Under the pieces are notes generated by a model. That model was not told where the DNA came from, searched no databases, and was given only the letters and a program-made list of their open reading frames with translations. DNA of 41,167 nucleotides from NCBI GenBank assembly GCA_003281335.1, contig QCCG01000011.1, forward strand, positions 1-41,167, given 5' to 3'. The stretch's first letter is position 1. Each line of letters opens with the position of its first letter. The stretch comes from Prochlorococcus sp. AG-347-K19 (GTDB lineage Bacteria; Cyanobacteriota; Cyanobacteriia; PCC-6307; Cyanobiaceae). A program made the position numbers and the translations under genes. Positions 18,369-27,658 of the stretch are shown here, piece by piece.

Positions 18369-19048
18369 AAATTTGGAATAAAATACCAATTAAAGATAAT
18401 GGAGATAAATTAATAGATATACCTAGCTGCCTAAAGTTTTTGGATCCCCACCCTTACTCTCATTTGGGAGCACCCTACAAAGATAAAACTTCTATTTGGA
18501 AATTAAGAGAGGAGGTCGTAAATAGATTGGTAAAAGTAAATGATTATTTGATATCAAAGAGTAATTTTAACCTTTTAATTTATGACAGTTGGCGACCTCT
18601 AGAAGTCCAGGAATTTATGTTTAAAAGAGCATTTTTATTAGAGTGTGAAAAATCTGATATTGATATTTCTTTTGAATATATAAAATCTCATCCATCCATT
18701 TTAAAAAAAATTGAAAAATTTTGGGCATATCCTTCTTATGACAATAGGTGTCCTCCCCCTCATTCAACTGGGGGTGCATTGGATGTTTGTTTATCAGATA
18801 AAGAAGGGAATCTTGTTGAAATGGGAAGCATGGTTGATCAAATGGATGAAACCTCAAATCCTTATTTTTATGCAAACATAAAGAATGAAGATGCAATTAT
18901 TTGGAATAGGAGAAGAAATTTATTAAGGGAAATTATGACTAAATTTGGATTTGCTCAACATCCTAATGAATGGTGGCATTTTAGTTATGGTGATCAATTA
19001 TGGGCTTGGAAAAATAAAAAAGCAAATGCCCTTTATGGAAAAATTTAA
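18365..19048 (+). CDS. VanX-like D-alanyl-D-alanine dipeptidase (M15D)
   Basis: This 227-residue enzyme matches the VanX/DdpX family, zinc dipeptidases that split D-Ala-D-Ala. Conserved residues are in place: R77 in YDSWRP, zinc ligands H133 and D140 in HSTGGALD, catalytic E202 and zinc ligand H205 in NEWWHFSYGD. No signal peptide is seen, so it is probably cytoplasmic. In a free-living marine cyanobacterium it more likely serves peptidoglycan turnover or D-Ala recycling than vancomycin resistance. The start is a TTG at 18365, inside a small hairpin. Its stop is 3 bases from the converging sulfite reductase gene. Confidence 0.88.
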   Translation: MKIWNKIPIKDNGDKLIDIPSCLKFLDPHPYSHLGAPYKDKTSIWKLREEVVNRLVKVNDYLISKSNFNLLIYDSWRPLEVQEFMFKRAFLLECEKSDIDISFEYIKSHPSILKKIEKFWAYPSYDNRCPPPHSTGGALDVCLSDKEGNLVEMGSMVDQMDETSNPYFYANIKNEDAIIWNRRRNLLREIMTKFGFAQHPNEWWHFSYGDQLWAWKNKKANALYGKI

Positions 19049-19051
19049 ATT

Positions 19052-20839
19052 CTATTCATATTTATTTAGTAAATTCAATATATAATCCTCATCTTGAGTA
19101 TTTATAAAATCTCCGAAATCCAAATCCAAGTTACTCTTCCAACTATCAAATAATGGTTGAAGAGTTTTTTCTAAATCTTTAAGTTCCATTCTTTGTAAAA
19201 ATGGTTTAGCAAGCCTTTGTAGATTTTTACTTCCCCCCAACCATAATTGGTATTTGTTTTGCCCACTTCCAACAAGTGCTAATTCGGCCATATAAGGCCT
19301 GGTACACCCATTCGGACATCCTGTCATTCTGAATAATATTGTCTTTTGTATTTTTAGATCTAATAGTAAATTTTCAATCCTTTTTAATACTTCAGGTAAT
19401 ATTCTTTCAGCTTCAGTCATTGCAAGACCACAAAGTGGTAAAGCAGGACAAGCTAAAGCATGTCTTTGTATTTCATTAATGTTTTCTAAATTTTCGTATC
19501 CAATTTTTGATAGTGATTTTTGAATTTCACCTCTGTTTTCATTGGCGATATTACAAAGTAAAATATCTTGATTAGGTGTGAGTCTTAAATCTAAATTATA
19601 TTTTTTTACAATGTTTGTGATGGTATTCTTTTTCTCTCCAGATAATCTCCCTGATAATAATGGTAAACCTACAAAATAGGAGGTTTTATTTTGTTTATGC
19701 CAACCTAGGTAATCAATAAGAACCTTATCAGGTTCTTTTCTGATTTTTTTAATTTCTTTTTTGAAATACTTATCAAAAAGTATCTTTTTGAACCATTTAA
19801 TACCTTTTCTATGAAGAAGATATTTCATTCTCGAATTTTTTCTTGATTTTCTATCACCATAATCTCTTTGAATAGCCACAATGCTTTGTATCAATTCATA
19901 AACATCAGGTTCTTCAACATATCCAAGTGGATCTGCAATTCTGGCAAACGTCTCTTCATTATTATGTGTGCGACCCATACCACCTCCAATATAGAAGTTG
20001 CACCCTTCTAAGTTCCCATCTTTTGAGGTAAAGGCAACTATTCCTATGTCATTGGTAAGAAGATCAACAGAATTGTCCCCAGGAACTGTAACAGCACATT
20101 TGAATTTTCTAGGTAAATAAGTTGAGCCATAGAGAGGCTCATCTTTTATCCCACTAAAAACATTATCTTTAAATTGGAGCTTCCTAATTGCTTCAATATC
20201 TTTGTCAGGCTTTATGGTGTACTCTAAATCTCCATCAGCCCAAAGTTCTAAAAAAGTGCCTTGGCCAGCCATTGGGGTGAGAAGATCGGCAACTTTTTTT
20301 GCCAATGCCCTTGCGATATTGTAGTCTGGCGAATCAAATGGAGCCGCAGGGGCCATAACGTTTCTATTTATGTCTCCACATGCAGCTAATGTGGAACCCA
20401 TTGAATTTACTATGGTTTGAATTACTTCCTTTAGATTCTCCTTTCTAATTCCATGCATTTGAAAGGCTTGTCTCGTAGTGGCCCTAAGTGTCCCATTGCC
20501 TAGTTTGTCAGATAATTCATCTAAGGCTAAAAATAATTTCCCAGGGACTTCACCACCCGGATTTCTTAACCTAAGCATCATTTGCCAATCTTTACTTTTG
20601 CCAGGCCTTCTATTTTCCCTGTTATCTTGTTGATAACTACCATGAAATTTTAATAACTGAACTGCATCATTCGTAAAATGATCGCTCTCATTGATTAATT
20701 CCGTAGAAAGTGGTTCTTTAAGAAATTGGCTACTTTTTTTAAAATTTTCAAATTTAGAAACTTCTAGTCCATTTGCTAGACAAACAGTTTCTTCCTTGGC
20801 GGGATCTTTTTTCTTTTTTACTTTCTCAACCTTGATCAA
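19052..20839 (-). CDS. sir: Ferredoxin-dependent sulfite reductase
   Basis: This 595-residue enzyme reduces sulfite to sulfide with six electrons from ferredoxin in assimilatory sulfur metabolism. The four cysteines holding the 4Fe-4S cluster and bridging siroheme are C464 and C470 (ACPALPLC) and C508 and C512 (GCPNGC). Siroheme and anion-binding arginines and lysines lie in RATTRQAFQMHG and the N-terminal half. Full length and the presence of HALACPALPLCGLAMTEAER favour sulfite over nitrite reductase. The start appears to be TTG at 20839, since no ATG precedes the conserved region. It diverges from glyS. Confidence 0.93.
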   Translation of the reverse strand: MIKVEKVKKKKDPAKEETVCLANGLEVSKFENFKKSSQFLKEPLSTELINESDHFTNDAVQLLKFHGSYQQDNRENRRPGKSKDWQMMLRLRNPGGEVPGKLFLALDELSDKLGNGTLRATTRQAFQMHGIRKENLKEVIQTIVNSMGSTLAACGDINRNVMAPAAPFDSPDYNIARALAKKVADLLTPMAGQGTFLELWADGDLEYTIKPDKDIEAIRKLQFKDNVFSGIKDEPLYGSTYLPRKFKCAVTVPGDNSVDLLTNDIGIVAFTSKDGNLEGCNFYIGGGMGRTHNNEETFARIADPLGYVEEPDVYELIQSIVAIQRDYGDRKSRKNSRMKYLLHRKGIKWFKKILFDKYFKKEIKKIRKEPDKVLIDYLGWHKQNKTSYFVGLPLLSGRLSGEKKNTITNIVKKYNLDLRLTPNQDILLCNIANENRGEIQKSLSKIGYENLENINEIQRHALACPALPLCGLAMTEAERILPEVLKRIENLLLDLKIQKTILFRMTGCPNGCTRPYMAELALVGSGQNKYQLWLGGSKNLQRLAKPFLQRMELKDLEKTLQPLFDSWKSNLDLDFGDFINTQDEDYILNLLNKYE

Positions 20840-20925
20840 AGGACCAAAAAATATCTCTTTTTATACATTAGCGAAAAGCTTATTTAACTGGTAGTAAATT
20901 ATAGTAAGTGAAATCATATTTTTTC

Positions 20926-23088
20926 TTGTCTAAATATTTACTTGAGATAGGAACAGAAGAGATGCCCGCAAAATTTTCTCATTCCGTTCTAGAACAATTT
21001 AAATCTCTTATAGAATTTGAATTGGATAAAAAGTTAATCAAATTCGAACATATAGTTGTTACCTCCACACCAAGGAGGATAGTTCTACTTCTAGAAGGTT
21101 TGGTTGATTATGCAGAAGATAAGATAATAGAAAGAAAAGGGCCTAAAGCAAATTCAGCTTATTTAAATGGATGTCCTACTAATGCTGCTTTCGGATTTGC
21201 TAATAGCTTAGATATAGATGTAGCTGAACTAGAAATAAAAAGTACAGAAAAGGGTGATTTTGTATTTGGAAAGAAAATTGAAAAAGGACAATCAACAAGA
21301 ATTTCTTTGTCTTCGATTATCCCAAAATTAATAAAGAGTCTTCAAGGCCCTCGATTTATGAAATGGGGTGCCGGGAATATAAAATTTTCAAGACCTATTA
21401 GATGGATTGCCTCTATTTATAATGATGAAATTCTTGATTTTGAATTTGATGAATGTGATCCAAAAATTCAAATAAGTAATAAATCAAAAAGTCATAGATT
21501 AATAAATGAAGTTTTTGAAGTTAATCATGCTGATAATTTTTTTGAATTATTAGAACAAAATAGAGTTTTACTTAAACGACATGAAAGAAAAGAAAAAATT
21601 GAAAGTTTAATAAATCAGGCATCTAAATCTTTAAATCTGAACCCTGACCTTTCAGAAGGATTACTAAATGAACTAACTGATTTAGTTGAATGGCCAGATT
21701 TAATAATTGGAAAATTCAGTAAAGAATTTCTTGATCTTCCAGTTGAAGTTCTCTCAACAGTAATGAAAAGTCATCAGAGATACGTTCCTCTTTTATTGAA
21801 AAACAAAAGTTTTTCTAAACTAGATTTAAGCTCTGAAAAAAATATTAGTACAACTTTCTGCGTTATTTCAAATGGTCTTGAAGAATCTAATAATAATATT
21901 GCTAAAGGTAATGAGAAAGTATTAAGGGCAAGGTTTTCAGATGCGAAGTTTTTTGTAGAAAGTGACAAAAAAGTTGCTTCAATCGAAAGAAATGAAAAGC
22001 TTAAATCTGTTTCCTATTTGAAAGGACTTGGAAATATATTTCAGAGGGTAGAGAGGATAGAAGAGGTTACTAAAAAAATTCTTAAATTTTTAAATGATAA
22101 GTCTTTAGAAGAAAAAAAAATAACAGAAGCTGCTAAATACTGTAAAAACGACTTATGTAGCGAAATTGTTTTCGAATTTCCTGAGCTGCAAGGAATAATG
22201 GGTGGCAAATATCTTAAATATGAGGGATTTAGTGAGGATGTTTGCTTAGCTGTCGCTGAACACTATTTACCTTCTTTTTATAAAGATGCCTTGCCCTCTA
22301 CAAAATATGGTGCAATAGTTTCTTTAGCAGATAAGGTCGAAACATTAATAAGCATATTTATTTCTGGTAAGCGTCCCAGCGGATCATCTGATCCTTATGC
22401 CTTAAGAAGAAATTTGAATGGAGTGATCAAAATAATTTGGGATTATGAACTTTATTTACCTTTAGATAAATTATTTAATGAACTTATTGATTTTTGGAAA
22501 ATCGCATTTCCGAATTTAAACTTCTCAAGAGAAACAGTATCTAATGATTTAAATGAATTTTTAGTTCAAAGAATTGTTAGTCATCTAGAAGAAATATCAC
22601 TAAGTAAAGAATTAATAAAGGCTATTTGCTCTTCAGATGAATTTTCTCAAAAAAGAGTATTGAATATAGTTGATCTTAAAAATAGGATTAAATCTATTGT
22701 TAATTTTAAGGAAAAGGGTAATTTTGTTGAAATCCAGAAAGTAATTACAAGGGTAAGCAAATTAGCAAATAATAGTGATCTTTCAAGAGACGTTCTCTCA
22801 ACAAGAAATTATGTAAACATAAAACTTTTTGAAAAAGATTGTGAATTGAAAGTTTTTGAGTTTATTGGAGAATTAGAAAAACTTTTTTCGGAAGGTTATT
22901 GCAATTATTTGGAACTTCTAAATTTGTTTGAGATTAATGTAAACACTATCGAGGATTTATTTGATAATGAAAAGGGAGTCCTAATAATGTCAGAGGATTT
23001 AAAAATAAGAAATAATAGACTCAATTTGCTGAGCTTAATTAGAAATTATTCTCTGAAGATAGCCGACTTTACACTTTTGAACTCTTAA
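20926..23088 (+). CDS. glyS: Glycyl-tRNA synthetase beta subunit
   Basis: The product is the beta subunit of the tetrameric (alpha2beta2) glycyl-tRNA synthetase, carrying tRNA recognition and an HD-like domain. It opens with the family N-terminus SKYLLEIGTEEMPAKF. Other conserved segments are TSTPRRIVLLLEGL, RGP-like RKGPKAN, KWGAGNIKFSRPIRWI and SGSSDPYALRRNLNG. The TTG at 20926 gives the usual start (Met-Ser-Lys-Tyr-Leu-Leu-Glu) and about 720 residues; an upstream GTG at 20908 would add six. The alpha subunit gene (glyQ) is not here. The 3' end overlaps chlP on the other strand by 20 bases. Confidence 0.95.
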   Translation: MSKYLLEIGTEEMPAKFSHSVLEQFKSLIEFELDKKLIKFEHIVVTSTPRRIVLLLEGLVDYAEDKIIERKGPKANSAYLNGCPTNAAFGFANSLDIDVAELEIKSTEKGDFVFGKKIEKGQSTRISLSSIIPKLIKSLQGPRFMKWGAGNIKFSRPIRWIASIYNDEILDFEFDECDPKIQISNKSKSHRLINEVFEVNHADNFFELLEQNRVLLKRHERKEKIESLINQASKSLNLNPDLSEGLLNELTDLVEWPDLIIGKFSKEFLDLPVEVLSTVMKSHQRYVPLLLKNKSFSKLDLSSEKNISTTFCVISNGLEESNNNIAKGNEKVLRARFSDAKFFVESDKKVASIERNEKLKSVSYLKGLGNIFQRVERIEEVTKKILKFLNDKSLEEKKITEAAKYCKNDLCSEIVFEFPELQGIMGGKYLKYEGFSEDVCLAVAEHYLPSFYKDALPSTKYGAIVSLADKVETLISIFISGKRPSGSSDPYALRRNLNGVIKIIWDYELYLPLDKLFNELIDFWKIAFPNLNFSRETVSNDLNEFLVQRIVSHLEEISLSKELIKAICSSDEFSQKRVLNIVDLKNRIKSIVNFKEKGNFVEIQKVITRVSKLANNSDLSRDVLSTRNYVNIKLFEKDCELKVFEFIGELEKLFSEGYCNYLELLNLFEINVNTIEDLFDNEKGVLIMSEDLKIRNNRLNLLSLIRNYSLKIADFTLLNS

Positions 23089-24409
23089 CTTTAATGCCAC
23101 CCTTTATTGAATAATTTTCTAGCATTTTTTCTACTTCTTTATTTTCTCTAACAGCACTATCAACCGGTTTATATTTTAGAGGTGCTAGGGCTTTTCCTCT
23201 TAAAATCGAACCAAGTGTGAGCATTGTAATTTTAAGTTGCTGTAATGGTTTCATGGAGACAACTCTTTTATATAAGTAACTATCAAAAGTAAGTCTTTGT
23301 ACATCCATGTCATCACACATTTCAACAAAGGCTTCTCTAGCAGAATCATTTCTGTAGAAAATATTTTGAAGGATTTCTAGTACCTTATAAGTTGTGCCAT
23401 ATTTTTTATCCCATTTTTTAAGATAGTTTTTTAAATCTTTTTCTGATGGAATTACTTGACCGTTTTTTGATGCTTCAACAATTTCTTCAGCACACATTCT
23501 TCCGCTTTTTGCAGCAAAATAAATGCCCTCTCCAGAACTTTTTGTAACATAACCAGCTGCATCACCAACCAATGCCATTCTCCCAACTACTCTTCTTGGC
23601 CTTGGATGCTCAGGAATAGGGTGAGCTTCTACCTTTATTACTTCGCCATTAACAAGTCTTTTCTTTGCCCTATTTCTTACACCCTCTTGAAGTCCTTTAA
23701 TTAACGACTGATTCTTTTGCATGGTTCCAGTGCCCACGGCAACATGATCATATTTAGGAAATACCCACCCATAAAAATCAGGAGAAACATCTGTTCCGAC
23801 ATACATTTCGGCAAGATCTTCATAGTAACTCATTTCTTCTTTAGGCAATTTAATTCTTTCCTGAAATGCTATGGCAACTTTGTAATCTCCTGCGTCCATA
23901 GCTTTTGCGACTCTGCTATTGGCTCCATCAGCCCCGATTAAAAGGTCAACAGTAAGCTCTTTGAGTTCCCCTTTTTTATCTCCATTCGTAAAATCTGAGT
24001 AGGAAAGTTTATATGGCCCTTGATTATTATCGCCAGTATCAATAGAAGTAACTAATCCATTTATTAATGTAGCACCAAGATCTGAAGCTCTATTGCGCAT
24101 AAAGGCATCCATAACTTCTCTTCTACACATCCCAATAAACTCATTATCACTTTTCCCATAAACTCTATCTAAGCTTATATCTACCTCTCTATTTGATGGA
24201 GATATCATTCTCATATGCCTTACTTTTCTATCAATAATTGACTCAGGTAAATCAAATTCTTCGACCATGCAAAGTGGAATCGCTCCTCCACATGGTTTTG
24301 CATTATCTAATTTCCTCTCGAAGAGCCAAGTTTTTATTCCAGCTTTAGCAAGTATTTCTGCCGCACATGAACCACTTGGACCTCCTCCAATAACAGCTAC
24401 CCTCAACAT
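23069..24409 (-). CDS. chlP: Geranylgeranyl reductase
   Basis: This 446-residue flavoprotein reduces geranylgeranyl groups to phytyl for chlorophyll (and tocopherol or phylloquinone) synthesis. The FAD-binding motif VIGGGPSGSCAAE lies at the N-terminus. KPCGGAIPLCM (about 38-48) and the second FAD motif GDAAGYVTKSSGEGIYFA are family hallmarks. The length matches plant and cyanobacterial ChlP. The C-terminal part carries YKPVDSAV. The last 20 coding bases overlap the 3' end of glyS on the opposite strand. In this organism it would help make divinyl chlorophyll side chains. Confidence 0.96.
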   Translation of the reverse strand: MLRVAVIGGGPSGSCAAEILAKAGIKTWLFERKLDNAKPCGGAIPLCMVEEFDLPESIIDRKVRHMRMISPSNREVDISLDRVYGKSDNEFIGMCRREVMDAFMRNRASDLGATLINGLVTSIDTGDNNQGPYKLSYSDFTNGDKKGELKELTVDLLIGADGANSRVAKAMDAGDYKVAIAFQERIKLPKEEMSYYEDLAEMYVGTDVSPDFYGWVFPKYDHVAVGTGTMQKNQSLIKGLQEGVRNRAKKRLVNGEVIKVEAHPIPEHPRPRRVVGRMALVGDAAGYVTKSSGEGIYFAAKSGRMCAEEIVEASKNGQVIPSEKDLKNYLKKWDKKYGTTYKVLEILQNIFYRNDSAREAFVEMCDDMDVQRLTFDSYLYKRVVSMKPLQQLKITMLTLGSILRGKALAPLKYKPVDSAVRENKEVEKMLENYSIKGGIKVKSSKV

Positions 24410-24521
24410 ATGAAAAAAAATAATACTGTATATAAAAACTACATCTTTTTTGCTTATAAAAGTGCATTTCTTAAAATAATAGTTAATATCGAAATATCTT
24501 TTCCAAATTCACTTCTAAATA

Positions 24522-25235
24522 TTGGAACCAAACAAAGATATCGATCAATTTGATATACCACTTGCCAAAAGAACTTACTTAAACAACCCAAATTCAACAT
24601 TATTAAAAAAATTATTAATATTTTCTCCATTTCTTTTCATTATATTTTCTTTCGCTGCATTACGACTTATTAGAAATGTAGAAGTTATACCTCTTAATAA
24701 TCTCAAGTTTGAGGTTAAAAGAAATCATGATGCTAGAATTTTGGGACATCTTCCCTATAAGGAAACTCCTAAAAAGAAACTAGTTTTAATTGAGCCTAAT
24801 ATTGAAGTTCATATTGATATGCGCGATTCTCTACTAAAAATGAGAGAAGAGGCCAAAAAGGATGGGATATATTTGGTCTTCTTGAGTGGTTATAGATCAA
24901 TAAATTTGCAAAACGATATTTTTTATTCCATAAAGTCTATTAGAAATCAAGAAGCGGTAGAAAGAGCTAGAGTTTCAGCCCCACCAGGATATTCTGAACA
25001 CAGTACAGGTTTCGCAATCGATATTGGTGATGCTACTCAAAGAGAGACAGACTTTGAAACCGATTTCAAAAATACTAATGCCTTTAGATGGCTCAAAAAA
25101 AATGCAGCTAAGTTTCACTTTAAGTTATCGTTCAACAAAGATAATAAATATATAGATTACGAACCCTGGCATTGGAGATATGAGGGGTCGATTGAAGCAT
25201 TAAAAGTTTTTGAAAGCGCAAATAGAAAATTATAA
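24522..25235 (+). CDS. VanY-like D-Ala-D-Ala carboxypeptidase (M15B)
   Basis: This 237-residue protein has a short cytoplasmic N-terminus, a membrane anchor at about 31-50 and an extracytoplasmic M15B peptidase domain. Zinc ligands and catalytic residues are visible: H160 and D167 in SEHSTGFAID, E214 and H217 in EPWHWRYEG. LSGYRSINLQ matches the conserved substrate-binding arginine region. It would trim the terminal D-Ala from peptidoglycan stem peptides. The only suitable start is a TTG at 24522. A VanX-like gene lies about 5.5 kb upstream on the same strand. Confidence 0.9.
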   Translation: MEPNKDIDQFDIPLAKRTYLNNPNSTLLKKLLIFSPFLFIIFSFAALRLIRNVEVIPLNNLKFEVKRNHDARILGHLPYKETPKKKLVLIEPNIEVHIDMRDSLLKMREEAKKDGIYLVFLSGYRSINLQNDIFYSIKSIRNQEAVERARVSAPPGYSEHSTGFAIDIGDATQRETDFETDFKNTNAFRWLKKNAAKFHFKLSFNKDNKYIDYEPWHWRYEGSIEALKVFESANRKL

Positions 25236-25365
25236 ATCTAAATTGATTGATTTAATTACTTAATTAGATTATATTTTTCAAAGTCTTAAAGAGAAAATTC
25301 TCATAATAAGCATACTTTGAGTTAGCCTTGATGAAGTCAAACTACTATTTATATAAATTCTATAA

Positions 25366-27162
25366 ATGTCATCTTCGATAAAAGAAATTAGAAATGTTGC
25401 AATTATTGCTCACGTAGATCATGGGAAGACAACACTCGTAGATGCATTGTTATCTCAATCAGGAATATTTAGAGACAATGAAGTTATCCCTACATGTGTT
25501 ATGGATTCAAATGATCTTGAGAGAGAAAGGGGGATAACAATTCTCTCCAAAAATACTGCAGTTAAATATAAAGACACCAGAATTAATATTATAGATACAC
25601 CTGGACATGCTGATTTTGGAGGAGAAGTTGAAAGGGTTTTGGGAATGGTTGATGGTTGTCTGCTTATTGTTGATGCAAATGAGGGACCTATGCCTCAAAC
25701 AAGATTTGTTTTAAAAAAAGCATTAGAAAAAGGACTTAGGCCTATAGTCTTTGTAAATAAAATTGACAGACCACGTGTAGTACCAGAAATAGCAATTGAT
25801 AAGGTTCTTGATTTGTTTTTGGAGTTAGGAGCAGATGATGATCAATGTGATTTCCCTTATCTTTTTGGGAGTGGCTTATCTGGTTTCGCAAAAGAAGAGA
25901 TGGAATCTATTAGTGACAATATGATGCCTCTTTTTGAAGCTATCATCAGACACGTTCCTCCTCCAGTAGGTAACTCTAATAAGCCTCTTCAGCTACAAAT
26001 AACTACTTTGGACTATTCTGATTTCTTAGGCAGAATAGTAATTGGAAAGATCCACAATGGGACTATAAAAAATGGCCAACAGGCTAGTTTAATTAAAGAA
26101 AACGGAAAAACTATTAAAGGTAAGGTTAGTAAACTTTTAGGATTTGAAGGATTACAAAGAATTGATATAAATGAAGCATTTGCGGGTGATATTGTTGCTG
26201 TTTCTGGTTTCGATGACGTCAATATTGGAGAGACCATAGCATGTCCCGATTCTCCTCATCCTCTTCCATTAATCAAAGTTGATGAACCTACCTTAAATAT
26301 GACTTTTGTTGTAAATGATTCACCATTTGCGGGTAAGGAAGGGAAATTTGTTACTAGTAGACAATTAAAAAATAGATTGGAGAGGGAACTTTTAACAAAT
26401 GTTGCCTTGAGAGTAGAAGAAACTGATTCTCCTGACAGGTTCTCAGTTTCAGGAAGAGGAGAATTACATCTAGGGATATTGATTGAAACCATGAGAAGAG
26501 AGGGTTTTGAGTTTCAAATTTCACAACCTCAAGTAATTTTCAGAGAAATTGATAATGTTGAATGTGAGCCTATAGAGACTTTGGTTTTAGATGTACCTGA
26601 AGTATCTGTTGGTTCTTGCATCGAAAAACTTGGATCTAGAAAGGCAGAGATGAAAAACATGCAGACAAGTTCAGATGGTAGAACTCAATTAGAATTTCTT
26701 GTTCCATCAAGAGGATTAATTGGATTTCGTGGGGAATTTGTAAGGATAACCAGAGGTGAGGGTATCATGAGTCATTCGTTTTATGAATATAAACCTAAAA
26801 CAGGAGACTTTGAAACCAGAAGGAATGGCGTTCTTATAGCTTTTGAAGAAGGTGTGGCCACATTTTATGCTTTAAAGAATGCTGAAGATAGGGGAGTTTA
26901 TTTTATTAAACCTGGAGTTAAAGTTTATAAAGGAATGATAATTGGAGAGAATAATCGACCTCAAGATCTTGAGTTAAATATATGTAAAACTAAGCAGTTG
27001 ACTAATATGAGGTCTGCAGGGGCAGAAGAACTTGATACTTTGCAGTCACCTGTCGATATTACCCTTGAAAGGGCACTCGAATATATTGGTCCTGATGAAA
27101 TGCTAGAGGTAACACCTGATTCAATAAGAATGAGAAAAATAAATAAAAAGAAAAAAAATTAG
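25366..27162 (+). CDS. typA: Ribosome-associated GTPase TypA/BipA
   Basis: This 598-residue translational GTPase has G1 AHVDHGKT (15-22), G3 DTPGHADF (77-84) and G4 NKID (131-134). EF-G-like domains follow, including the GRGELHLGILIETMRREGFEF segment, and the BipA-specific C-terminal domain (PSRGLIGFRGEF onward). BipA assists 50S subunit assembly and adaptation to stress such as cold. The length is normal for the family. It is followed 11 bases later by the DUF309 gene. Confidence 0.97.
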   Translation: MSSSIKEIRNVAIIAHVDHGKTTLVDALLSQSGIFRDNEVIPTCVMDSNDLERERGITILSKNTAVKYKDTRINIIDTPGHADFGGEVERVLGMVDGCLLIVDANEGPMPQTRFVLKKALEKGLRPIVFVNKIDRPRVVPEIAIDKVLDLFLELGADDDQCDFPYLFGSGLSGFAKEEMESISDNMMPLFEAIIRHVPPPVGNSNKPLQLQITTLDYSDFLGRIVIGKIHNGTIKNGQQASLIKENGKTIKGKVSKLLGFEGLQRIDINEAFAGDIVAVSGFDDVNIGETIACPDSPHPLPLIKVDEPTLNMTFVVNDSPFAGKEGKFVTSRQLKNRLERELLTNVALRVEETDSPDRFSVSGRGELHLGILIETMRREGFEFQISQPQVIFREIDNVECEPIETLVLDVPEVSVGSCIEKLGSRKAEMKNMQTSSDGRTQLEFLVPSRGLIGFRGEFVRITRGEGIMSHSFYEYKPKTGDFETRRNGVLIAFEEGVATFYALKNAEDRGVYFIKPGVKVYKGMIIGENNRPQDLELNICKTKQLTNMRSAGAEELDTLQSPVDITLERALEYIGPDEMLEVTPDSIRMRKINKKKKN

Positions 27163-27173
27163 TAATTGGTTTA

Positions 27174-27542
27174 ATGAAAGAAGAAAGTACAAAAAGTTTT
27201 CAAGATTCCCTTTTTAAAGCTTTAAATCTTTTTAATAATCATGCATGGTATGAGGCCCATGATGCTTTTGAAGAAATATGGAATTCCGTAGATGGTGACG
27301 AAAGACAAGTTATCCAAGGAATTTTACAAGTATCTGTTTCTCAGTTTCACTTAAGTAAAGGCAATTTAAATGGAGCTACTATTTTGCTTGGAGAGGGTTT
27401 AGGCAGAATAAAAACTAGAACCAAGATTGACTTAGGTATTGATCTTGAATCCTTCTGCCAATGTTTGGAAGATTTATTGAGAAAATTACAATATAAAGAA
27501 CTATTGAACGATAACGATAAGCCTTTTTTGAAACCTATTTGA
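27174..27542 (+). CDS. DUF309 family protein
   Basis: This 122-residue helical protein matches DUF309: ALNLFNNHAWYEAHDAFEEI, then WNSVDGDERQVIQGILQVSV and a QFHLSKGN segment. The signature His and Glu residues (HAWYEAHDAFEE) might bind metal or substrate, but no activity is established. It begins 11 bases after typA and its stop overlaps the ATG of a small T-rich ORF (TGATG), so it belongs to a compact transcription unit leading to lptB. Confidence 0.88.
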   Translation: MKEESTKSFQDSLFKALNLFNNHAWYEAHDAFEEIWNSVDGDERQVIQGILQVSVSQFHLSKGNLNGATILLGEGLGRIKTRTKIDLGIDLESFCQCLEDLLRKLQYKELLNDNDKPFLKPI

Positions 27543-27658
27543 TGAATATATCTTTATCTTCAATTAAATTATTATTATCTATTTCTATTTTTTTTTTTTT
27601 TTTTAAGAAAAGAGGAAAACTAATCAATCTCAAGAAAAATGAACCTAAATATTCATAA
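27542..27658 (+). CDS. 38-residue ORF with T17 tract between DUF309 and lptB
   Basis: An ATG overlapping the DUF309 stop opens 38 codons: MNISLSSIKLLLSISIFFFF, one more Phe and then a basic tail, KKRGKLINLKKNEPKYS. It resembles a signal or membrane helix with a basic tail, and its end overlaps the lptB start. A run of 17 T (27588-27604) encodes the Phe stretch; both other frames stop soon after it (TAA at 27604 and 27621), so only this tract length keeps the frame open. It may be a real microprotein, or the remnant of a deleted LptA/LptC-like gene often found before lptB. Confidence 0.35.
   Translation: MNISLSSIKLLLSISIFFFFFKKRGKLINLKKNEPKYS

Noticed and set aside
25235..25270. AATCTAA/TTAGATT arms after the VanY-like gene
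   Set aside because: The stem is 7 bases, mostly A-T, with a 22-base loop; too weak to call a terminator.
25327..25383. Short ORF (ATG near 25330) running into typA
   Set aside because: It is only about 15 codons, has a composition like the spacer, and overlaps typA out of frame; likely chance.
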